Positions 1-4,675 of a stretch of 8,295 bases of DNA are shown here, in pieces (position 1 is the first letter of the stretch; every line of letters begins with the position of its first letter). This DNA comes from Candidatus Martarchaeota archaeon (GTDB taxonomy: Archaea; Micrarchaeota; Micrarchaeia; Micrarchaeales; CABMGC01), in NCBI GenBank assembly GCA_023485825.1, contig JAMCZF010000050.1, positions 1 to 8,295 of the forward strand, in the 5' to 3' direction. The notes below the pieces were generated by a model. That model was not told the DNA's origin and did not search any database. It saw nothing but the letters and a program-made list of their open reading frames with translations. The position numbers were made by a program, and so were the translations under genes.

Positions 1-1
1 G

Positions 2-226
2 CTTTTGGCGGTATCTTATGAAAAGACGATACGCTTCGGCACGGACCCGTCTGACAAGAACAACGTGCGGTTTATGTCCAGCAGGAAGATATACTACTGC
101 ATCAGCTGTGCGAAGCACAGGGGCATATTCGAGAGGAAAGCCAACGAGGCCGCGAGACGCGCCGCGAGGGGCTTTTCCACAGACCGCGAGGACCATGCGA
201 TGCACGAAAACCGCGGAAGTTCATGA
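2..226 (+). CDS. rps26e: Ribosomal protein eS26 (S26e), C-terminal part; gene truncated by window edge
   Basis: Small-subunit ribosomal protein, cut at its 5' end by the window; the frame is open to the first bases. The visible part holds YYCISCAKHRGIFER, which matches the second half of the eS26 zinc-binding fold. In that family a CVSCA-H motif follows a Lys/Tyr-rich strand, and a basic tail follows it (here KANEAARRAARGFS). The first CxxC of the zinc site would lie upstream and cannot be checked. A TTG at 5 and an ATG further in could serve as starts, but comparison with eS26 argues that neither is the true one. Codon use (AGG, ATA, AAG, GAG) agrees with the neighbours. The stop is 12 bases before the next gene, so the two may be co-transcribed. 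In archaea, eS26 is part of the eukaryote-like ribosomal set. The assignment rests on a short motif. Confidence 0.72.
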   Translation, partial: LLAVSYEKTIRFGTDPSDKNNVRFMSSRKIYYCISCAKHRGIFERKANEAARRAARGFSTDREDHAMHENRGSS

Positions 227-238
227 TGGTGTTGCCTG

Positions 239-1129
239 TTGACAGTGGATCCTGAAGAGCTTCTGATATTCAAGAACCGCCAAAAGCAGGGGGAAGGGGA
301 AGGGGGAGCGGTCAAGATAAAGGAAGCGGTTGTCCCAGAGCAGGCGAAAAAGAAGCAGGAAAAACCAGCGCGGGAAGGCGGCGGTCAGGCAGCAGCGCAG
401 CCGCCGGGAACCGCACTGACCGTTGCTGTTCAGCGGAGCGAGATGCAACAGGAAGCCCCTCCGGCACAGCAGAGGGCCCCTGCCCCTGCGCGCAAGCCAT
501 CCCAGTCAGTAGACCTTAACGGAGTGGCATGCACCAATCATCCGTGGCGCCAGGCATTCGCGCGCTGCGCGATATGCGGGATGCCGTATTGTTACGCAGA
601 CCTGATGCCGTTCCACGACAAGCTGTATTGCCTTGAGGACATAGACCAGGCCACACGGATGCACCTCAAAACAGTAGAGGTGCCCAACAGGTTCGTGTAT
701 CTGACGAGCATACTGTTCGCGGCAATGTCTATCCTTCTTATATACTTGATGTACATTCCAGCAGGGTACCTGATAGCTGGCATAATGGGAACAGGGCTCT
801 CGCTGTCGCTGATAACTGTGATACTTCAATACTTCTTCGTCGCTGCAGGCCTCCTCCTTGCGCTGCTGAGTCTAATTTCGGCAGTGCTCGTAATACGCCA
901 CACACCCGCCACATTCTGGCTTAGTGCGATTGTGCTTGTGCTTGTCCTCATAACCGCGAGCTACGAATACTTCACCAGCGACGCCCAGAAAATGTACTTG
1001 ATTATAGGCCTCGCGCTAGTGAACATGGCGGCACTTGCAGCAGCCAAGATGGATGTGTCGGGCAGCATGGCAGCGAAGGAGTCCGCCAGCTCCGAAGGGA
1101 TAGAGTGGCCAAGGCCTGAATTGTTCTGA
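239..1129 (+). CDS. Membrane protein with N-terminal B-box-like zinc finger
   Basis: Predicted integral membrane protein of 296 residues, function unknown. Residues 1-92 are a charged, then Ala/Pro/Gln-rich, probably disordered stretch. Residues 98-134 carry a B-box-type zinc finger pattern: C98-x2-H101, C110-x2-C113, C118-x2-D121, H126, C131-x2-D134. From about 152 to 270 there are four or five hydrophobic helices (near 152-171, 176-218, 224-241 and 252-270). The C-terminus is short and polar. B-box-like fingers on bacterial and archaeal membrane proteins are known as sequence patterns but are poorly characterised; they may bind protein or another ligand at the inner membrane face. The start is TTG at 239: a GGTG lies 7 bases upstream, and the nearest alternative is GTG at 245. 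It follows eS26 by 12 bases. No substrate can be inferred. Confidence 0.8.
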   Translation: MTVDPEELLIFKNRQKQGEGEGGAVKIKEAVVPEQAKKKQEKPAREGGGQAAAQPPGTALTVAVQRSEMQQEAPPAQQRAPAPARKPSQSVDLNGVACTNHPWRQAFARCAICGMPYCYADLMPFHDKLYCLEDIDQATRMHLKTVEVPNRFVYLTSILFAAMSILLIYLMYIPAGYLIAGIMGTGLSLSLITVILQYFFVAAGLLLALLSLISAVLVIRHTPATFWLSAIVLVLVLITASYEYFTSDAQKMYLIIGLALVNMAALAAAKMDVSGSMAAKESASSEGIEWPRPELF

Positions 1130-1189
1130 GCGGCATCTGCGCATACAACCGCATTGACACGCTCTGCGCCCGCTAAGTATACAAAAACC

Positions 1190-1230
1190 AAAACAGAAAA
1201 TAAAAAAAGAGAAAACAGAAAATAAAAAAA
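1190..1230. repeat. Two tandem copies of a 19-base A-rich unit
   Basis: An identical 19-base unit (AAAACAG, AAAA, T, seven A) occurs at 1190-1208 and 1212-1230, a 22-base period. On the minus strand it reads as two T-rich tracts just downstream of the 1247-1528 gene, which suits the U-rich termination signals of archaeal RNA polymerase. It also lies after the end of the plus-strand membrane protein. It is too short and too simple to be a CRISPR array. Confidence 0.6.
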
Positions 1231-1248
1231 ATCCTAAGGAAAGGATTT
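1221..1248 (-). terminator. Hairpin plus U-tract terminator of the DGYLY-repeat gene
   Basis: On the minus strand the stop codon of the 1247-1528 gene runs into a perfect 7-bp stem (AAATCCT at 1242-1248 with AGGATTT at 1229-1235, loop of 6). Eight or more T residues follow. This looks like an intrinsic terminator and overlaps the stop codon. Confidence 0.65.
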
Positions 1249-1528
1249 ACCTTCTCCTTCTCGAGCTCCTTCGTACGCTGCTCCTCCTGCTCCTGCTGCC
1301 AGATATCCTGCCGCGCCTGTTCATCTTTGTCCTCGCGACATAGCCCTTCTGGTCTATGAAGTACAGGTAGCCATCCTCTCTCCTAACTCTCTCGCTTCCC
1401 ACCTTTGACTTCCTCCCCCTAGGGTTGTTCCTCATCGGAGTCTGCCATACGTACCCGTCCTTTCCAAGGTAGTACAGATATCCGTCTTCCCTGTCTATGT
1501 TTTCCCTTGTCATTCTTTCTGCCATCAT
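1247..1528 (-). CDS. Small two-repeat DGYLY protein with Arg/Ser-rich tail
   Basis: A 93-residue protein of unknown function. It contains two copies of a roughly 21-residue unit: residues 13-33 begin REDGYLYYLGKDGYV and residues 50-70 begin REDGYLYFIDQKGYV. They start 37 residues apart and are joined by a basic linker. Each unit reads as a likely beta-hairpin rich in aromatics. Residues 71-93 hold 12 Arg and 7 Ser, a protamine- or RS-like tail that suggests nucleic-acid binding. Two ATGs are adjacent at 1528 and 1525; a GGTG at 1531-1534 is better spaced for the second, so the start is uncertain by one codon. A TATA-like box at 1555-1566 lies upstream and a hairpin terminator follows, so it is probably monocistronic. 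It could be a DNA- or RNA-associated packaging or ribosome-associated protein; this is inference. Confidence 0.75.
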   Translation of the reverse strand: MMAERMTRENIDREDGYLYYLGKDGYVWQTPMRNNPRGRKSKVGSERVRREDGYLYFIDQKGYVARTKMNRRGRISGSRSRRSSVRRSSRRRR

Positions 1529-1554
1529 TTCACCAAATACATTACGACGGAAAC

Positions 1555-1566
1555 GCTTTTATACAT
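1555..1566 (-). promoter_or_regulatory. TATA box for the DGYLY-repeat gene
   Basis: Minus-strand ATGTATAAAAGC is centred about 32 bases upstream of the first ATG. It predicts a leader of about 5-10 bases that would still include the GGTG element. Confidence 0.5.
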
Positions 1567-1759
1567 ATCGTCGTGCATACGAGAGCAAAATATACGTAAT
1601 ACGTCGAGACGGATTAGGACAAAGGTCTGACTTGCGACTGCTCCCGATACGTCCATGGGCGGGACATAAGCCCACCGCAGCATATAAAAATATGAAGGGG
1701 GCAATACAAATGATAAATGATTGCAATTTAAACCTTCGCTGCAATAATGTAGAGATTCA
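1567..1759. other. Intergenic region with inverted repeats and TATA-like boxes, no convincing gene
   Basis: No convincing coding sequence is seen between the divergent genes. It holds a perfect palindrome ACGTA-A-TACGT at 1594-1604, a 5-bp stem TGGGC/GCCCA at 1656-1660 and 1670-1674, and flanking CTGC/GCAG at 1638-1641 and 1677-1680. TATA-like strings occur near 1587-1594 and at 1682-1692. A small RNA of about 60-70 bases starting near 1615 is possible but unproven. No tRNA, 5S, or C/D-box pattern was found. Confidence 0.4.
1727..1732 (+). promoter_or_regulatory. Possible TATA box for the PAC2-family gene (near-leaderless)
   Basis: TTTAAA is centred about 31 bases upstream of the ATG at 1760. 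There is no clear Shine-Dalgarno before that ATG, which fits a near-leaderless transcript. A stronger AT-rich box at 1682-1692 would instead give a leader of about 45 bases. Confidence 0.35.
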
Positions 1760-2500
1760 ATGATAGAGATAATGCTTACCGATGACAAGGGGCTGAAGGG
1801 CTACACTCTGATAGAGGCGTTCCCCGGCATAGGCCTCGTCGGTCCCATGGCGGGATCATATATGGTGGAGAAGCTTGGCATGGAGTACATCGGCTATCTT
1901 AACAGCGATATGTTCCCCCCGATCGCGTCGGTTCACAACTCCACGCCGATGCGCCCCGCAAGGATTTACAAATCTGAAAAGTACAAGTTCCTGCTCATGG
2001 TATCCGAGTTCACAATACCGCAGGCGCTGGTGCAGCAGCTGGCGAATGAGATACTTGCATTTTCAAGGAAGTATTCTCTGCAGCATATCGTATCCGTCGG
2101 AGGCATGCCCTCGCAGAAACCTACGGGCAGCATATACATCACCTCTGCAGACAAGGACATGCTGAAGAAAGCCGTAAAACTGGGCATGAAGCCGATACAG
2201 GAGGGGGTTGTGGCCGGCGTGACTGCCGCACTGCTGGTGAAGTCCCCGGAATACGGGATAAGCACCTCAGACGTGATGGTGGAGGTGGACCCGCGCATAA
2301 CAGACCCCAAGTATGCTGAAATCGCGATAGAAGGACTAAACAAGCTGCTGAACATGGACATAGACCTGCGCGAACTTGACCAGGAAGCGAAGGAGGTTGA
2401 GACAAAGATACGCGAGCTGCTGAAGAAGATAAAGGACTCCCACGCGCAGTACTCCCAGGACGGCACGCAGCCTGAGGCTGGCCCTTCGATGTATGCGTGA
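1760..2500 (+). CDS. PAC2-family proteasome assembly chaperone (PbaA/PbaB-like)
   Basis: A 246-residue protein of the PAC2 (DUF75) family, the archaeal relatives of eukaryotic Pba1/Pba2, which chaperone 20S proteasome assembly. The family signature FPGIGLVG is at residues 21-28. Further conserved pieces are SVGGMP near 112-117 and GVVAGVTAALL near 149-159. Residues 203-228 form a charged, probably coiled-coil helix, followed by a flexible tail. The last three residues are Met-Tyr-Ala, which fits the hydrophobic-Tyr-any (HbYX) motif that docks partners into the pockets of the proteasome alpha ring. Among archaeal paralogues, PbaA is the one reported to use HbYX. The ATG at 1760 has no obvious ribosome binding site. 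The gene is convergent with the kinase-like gene downstream. Family assignment is firm; the PbaA-like role is inferred from the tail. Confidence 0.9.
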   Translation: MIEIMLTDDKGLKGYTLIEAFPGIGLVGPMAGSYMVEKLGMEYIGYLNSDMFPPIASVHNSTPMRPARIYKSEKYKFLLMVSEFTIPQALVQQLANEILAFSRKYSLQHIVSVGGMPSQKPTGSIYITSADKDMLKKAVKLGMKPIQEGVVAGVTAALLVKSPEYGISTSDVMVEVDPRITDPKYAEIAIEGLNKLLNMDIDLRELDQEAKEVETKIRELLKKIKDSHAQYSQDGTQPEAGPSMYA

Positions 2501-2516
2501 AGCATGTTCCCGCATG

Positions 2517-2534
2517 GGGCAGCACATCCTGCCC
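2517..2534. terminator. Hairpin between convergent genes
   Basis: A perfect 6-bp stem GGGCAG/CTGCCC with a 6-base loop lies in the 45-base gap between the convergent PAC2 and kinase genes. There is no U-tract, so its role as a bidirectional terminator or 3'-end stabiliser is uncertain. Confidence 0.35.
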
Positions 2535-2545
2535 GCACGCGATTG

Positions 2546-3073
2546 TCAGAGCCTGTAATGCTCCTTTATGGCCTCTGCCGCGCTCTTCGCAGAGACATGG
2601 GTGTTGTCTATGCGCAGCGTTCTAACAAAGCCCATCGGGGAGAGCAGGTCCTTCCTGGACATGAGCATATCGAGCTTGCCTACGTTCCTGAGCTTGCGGT
2701 ACCTTTTCCTTGAAGGCTCCTTCAGCCTTTTCCTCAGCACATCTGCATCGCAGTACAGCTGCACAAAGCACAGCGAGCCGCGGTGCTTCTTGACGGTTGC
2801 GATTATCTTCCTCATGTGTTCCTCGTCTTCCTTGACGTAAACCATGGTGATTATAAGGCCCTTGACCCCCTCCCTTGAGGCGAGCCTTATCAGCTCCAGC
2901 CTGTACCTGCCTACACTCCTCCAGAAGGCCTTGTGGCGCATGTCCAATATGCCGAATACTAGGTCAACAGTGAGATGGTTGTGGAGCACCTTGAAACCAG
3001 TTATCCTTGACAGCTGCCTTGCCACAGTAAGCTTTCCAACCCCCGGAGGCCCATATATGACTACAAGTTTCAT
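2546..3073 (-). CDS. P-loop nucleotide-kinase-like ATPase (AAA/shikimate-kinase-like fold)
   Basis: A 175-residue P-loop NTPase of the small-molecule-kinase type. Walker A GPPGVGKLT is at residues 8-16 after a short beta strand. NHLTVD near 31-36 is typical of a poorly characterised kinase family annotated as shikimate-kinase-like or AAA. An Arg/Lys-rich region (KEPSRKRYRKLRN) looks like a lid or phosphate-binding segment. The substrate is unknown. The frame also opens at a GTG at 3082, but ATG at 3073 puts the first strand at the N-terminus as usual for the family, and a GTGAT sits 4 bases upstream as ribosome binding site. A TATA-like box at 3121-3129 predicts a leader of about 25 bases. 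It is convergent with the PAC2 gene and divergent from the tRNA. Confidence 0.82.
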   Translation of the reverse strand: MKLVVIYGPPGVGKLTVARQLSRITGFKVLHNHLTVDLVFGILDMRHKAFWRSVGRYRLELIRLASREGVKGLIITMVYVKEDEEHMRKIIATVKKHRGSLCFVQLYCDADVLRKRLKEPSRKRYRKLRNVGKLDMLMSRKDLLSPMGFVRTLRIDNTHVSAKSAAEAIKEHYRL

Positions 3074-3120
3074 GTCAATCACGGTCCGGCCTGCCTTGGC
3101 ATTAACTATTGTACTGCAAT

Positions 3121-3129
3121 GTTTTTATT
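3121..3129 (-). promoter_or_regulatory. TATA-like box for the kinase-like gene
   Basis: Minus-strand AATAAAAAC lies about 52 bases upstream of the ATG at 3073, giving an expected transcription start near 3098. Confidence 0.4.
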
Positions 3130-3153
3130 CCTGATTGTGCGCACTCTGCAAAT

Positions 3154-3164
3154 ACATAAATATG
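3154..3164 (+). promoter_or_regulatory. TATA box for tRNA-Leu
   Basis: ACATAAATATG is centred about 28 bases before the first base of the tRNA, the expected distance for an archaeal promoter with a very short leader. Confidence 0.55.
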
Positions 3165-3186
3165 CACTTGTGCAATACAATAGCGC

Positions 3187-3291
3187 GCAGGGGTGGCAGA
3201 GTCTGGTCTGGCTCTTGAGCCACGGAAAAACGCGCAGGACTTAAGATCCTGTGGCTTAGCGCCTTCGAGAGTTCAAATCTCTCCCCCTGCA
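3187..3291 (+). tRNA. tRNA-Leu (anticodon UAA) with a D-loop intron
   Basis: The acceptor stem GCAGGGG pairs with CCCCTGC (3284-3290), followed by discriminator A; CCA is not encoded. The anticodon stem is CAGGA/TCCTG around loop CTTAAGA, giving anticodon TAA (Leu). There is a long variable arm with a GGC/GCC stem, as in class II tRNAs, and a T arm GAGAG-TTCAAAT-CTCTC. The gene is 105 bases, about 20 longer than a normal tRNA-Leu, and all of the excess lies between G19 and the anticodon stem. Removing 3208-3228 gives an 84-base tRNA with T20-A21 restored. In that product the D stem has G10-C25 and C11-G24 pairs but an A12/C23 mismatch. It has its own TATA box and is followed by the insertion-sequence remnant. 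Confidence 0.92.
3208..3228 (+). other. Predicted BHB intron in the tRNA-Leu D loop
   Basis: Exon TCTG (3202-3205) can pair with intron CGGA (3223-3226) as a 4-bp central helix with one G-U pair. It is flanked by 3-base bulges GTC (3206-3208) and AAA (3227-3229). The intron body is a 5-bp hairpin TGGCT/AGCCA with a CTTG loop (3209-3222). Cutting after the second base of each bulge removes 21 bases. The outer exon helix is weak, so this is a relaxed BHB. Excising 3210-3231 instead would restore an A12-T23 pair but fits the BHB less well. Confidence 0.7.
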
Positions 3292-3326
3292 AATGAGAAG
3301 GCAATTACAAGAAGTCATAGCAAAAG

Positions 3327-3347
3327 CCCACTATTCTCAATCGTGGG
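3327..3347 (+). repeat. Imperfect hairpin upstream of tnpB, possible IS200/IS605 left-end structure
   Basis: CCCAC (3327-3331) pairs with GTGGG (3343-3347). One mismatch and an inner ATT/AAT stem around loop CTC make an imperfect 21-base palindrome. IS200/IS605 elements carry subterminal imperfect hairpins recognised by the transposase, and this one lies 62 bases before a tnpB remnant. A TTAC at 3305-3308 resembles the target tetranucleotide of some members. No tnpA is seen. Confidence 0.35.
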
Positions 3348-3367
3348 ATGAATGCGAAATGCATGGA

Positions 3368-3375
3368 TTTATAAT
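3368..3375 (+). promoter_or_regulatory. TATA-like box before the tnpB remnant
   Basis: TTTATAAT is centred about 37 bases upstream of the ATG at 3409. A GTGA element lies 5 bases before that ATG. Confidence 0.35.
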
Positions 3376-3408
3376 TGTAATCAGGTATATCATATGGCAG
3401 TGAAGTAA

Positions 3409-4062
3409 ATGAAATTAACCCAGGTTGTAAAGATAGAGGGCAATTATGAAGTATTGGACAATCTCGCAAAAATAACCAACGGCCCGTATAACCCTGCATT
3501 GTATGAGAGCAGCCAAAGATACAAAAAAGGGCAAAAATTCTACTTCTACTACGATCTCTGCAATATTCTAAAGAGCAACACACCCTATGCCTTATTGCCT
3601 TCACAGACTGCCCAGGCGGCACTGCAGAAAGTGGAAGGCGCAACAAAGTCCTTCCTGAAGCGTCGCAGAAACGACGCAAATGCAGGATATCCAGGATACC
3701 ATAAGAAGAATACCGCCTGGGTGATACCAATCAAATCGCAGCAGATAAAGATCGATGGGAACATCTTGACGGTCCCAATGTCCACGAAATACAAAGAGGA
3801 GAAAGGACTGGAGTATCTCGACCCCAAACTCCCCAAACTGCGATATGCGGTAATCGTAAAATACATTGAATTGTATAAAACAGATAGATGGTATGCATCA
3901 ATAGTAATTGACGCAAAAGAGCAACAGGAGTCTGTGCCAAAAGGCAATCTCTACATCGATCTCGGGGTGAAGAAACCCGCGACAGTCTTCGATGGCAAGA
4001 AGGTTGCAGTCTATTCAGGCGGAAAGTTGCTTCCGGACATGGTAAATGGGCATGCGCGATGA
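3409..4062 (+). pseudogene. tnpB: Truncated TnpB (IS200/IS605 OrfB) ending after RuvC motif I
   Basis: N-terminal 217 residues of a TnpB-type RNA-guided nuclease; intact family members are about 350-450 residues. The N-terminal beta/helical region includes the KSFLKRRRNDANAGYPGYHKK stretch (80-100), of the kind that precedes the core in OrfB proteins. RuvC motif I follows as LYIDLGVKKPATVF (181-194), with the catalytic Asp at 184. The frame stops 23 residues later. The second catalytic Glu, the zinc finger, the third catalytic Asp and any right-end omega RNA region are absent, so it cannot cut DNA as it stands. No frameshift is seen in what remains. Base composition is more AT-rich than in the neighbours, in keeping with acquisition. 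The TGA overlaps the next gene's ATG as ATGA. It is probably a deletion remnant; use of the fragment as an RNA-binding protein cannot be excluded. Confidence 0.85.
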
Positions 4063-4637
4063 AGAAGGCGATAGGCATAGATATCGATGGCACGCTCGCC
4101 GATACCGTGTCCATATGGCTTCAGGAGCTTGAGCGCACATATGGGATAAAGGCCCTAAAGAAGGACATCGTGCGCCACGAATTCTCGGAGGTGTTCACTT
4201 CCCTGTCACGCAAGCAGATCATGGACCTCTGGGAACAGACATGGGACGACTACAAGAGAATAAACCTCATCGACAGGGACATACCGAGCATACTTGACAA
4301 CCTGCGCGAGCGTTTCAGCATAAGCATAACCACCGGGAACCCGAATCCGAACGTAAGGAAATGGCTGAGCGACAACCGCATCGCCTACGACAGATTCATG
4401 CACTTTCCCGAAAAGTCAGAGAAGCATAGAACTGAGGGCATCGACATATACATAGACGATTTCCATCAGGTCGCCAAGAACGTTGCCGGAGCCGGCAAGA
4501 CCGCAATACTCCTCCGACAGCCGTGGAACGAAGGGTTCATAATGACAAAAGCCAAAACCACCGACGGCATAGTCGTCGCGGACAACTGGCGCCACATTGA
4601 ATGGATACTTCTTGATATGGCCAAGCGCCCTGCATAG
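4059..4637 (+). CDS. HAD-family 5'(3')-deoxyribonucleotidase (NT5C-like)
   Basis: A 192-residue HAD phosphatase of the 5'-nucleotidase, cytosolic type C group, which dephosphorylates (deoxy)nucleoside monophosphates. HAD motif I is GIDIDGTLAD, with nucleophile D8 and acid D10. Motif II is ITTGNP near 90-95 (Thr91 or 92). A conserved Lys near 119-122 serves as motif III, and motif IV is YIDDF with D133/D134. The helical cap lies between motifs I and II, as in this group. Length is typical and all catalytic positions are present, so it should be active. The ATG overlaps the tnpB remnant's stop by one base and no good ribosome binding site of its own is visible, so translation may be coupled to the remnant. 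Exact substrate preference cannot be read from the sequence. Confidence 0.85.
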   Translation: MKKAIGIDIDGTLADTVSIWLQELERTYGIKALKKDIVRHEFSEVFTSLSRKQIMDLWEQTWDDYKRINLIDRDIPSILDNLRERFSISITTGNPNPNVRKWLSDNRIAYDRFMHFPEKSEKHRTEGIDIYIDDFHQVAKNVAGAGKTAILLRQPWNEGFIMTKAKTTDGIVVADNWRHIEWILLDMAKRPA

Positions 4638-4639
4638 CT

Positions 4640-4648
4640 CTAAATATC
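4640..4648 (+). promoter_or_regulatory. TATA-like box for the surface protein
   Basis: TCTAAATAT in the short gap after the nucleotidase is centred about 32 bases before the TTG start at 4676. It predicts a leader of only a few bases. Confidence 0.4.
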
Positions 4649-4675
4649 TACTTCTCGTTTTATTCCTGTGAGTGA

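Noticed and set aside
1190..1230. A-rich direct repeats considered as a CRISPR remnant
   Set aside because: 19-base units with 3-base gaps and near-homopolymer composition; better explained as U-rich termination signals.
1497..1763. Open frames across the 1529-1759 intergenic region on both strands
   Set aside because: They overlap two genes and run through palindromes and TATA boxes; codon use and composition do not look coding.
1966..2538. 190-codon minus-strand open frame opposite the PAC2 gene
   Set aside because: Antisense shadow of a well-supported gene; Ser/Thr-rich low-complexity translation with no motif.
3293..3403. 36-codon open frame starting just after tRNA-Leu, considered as a tnpA remnant
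   Set aside because: No His-hydrophobic-His or Tyr transposase motif; it runs through the hairpin.
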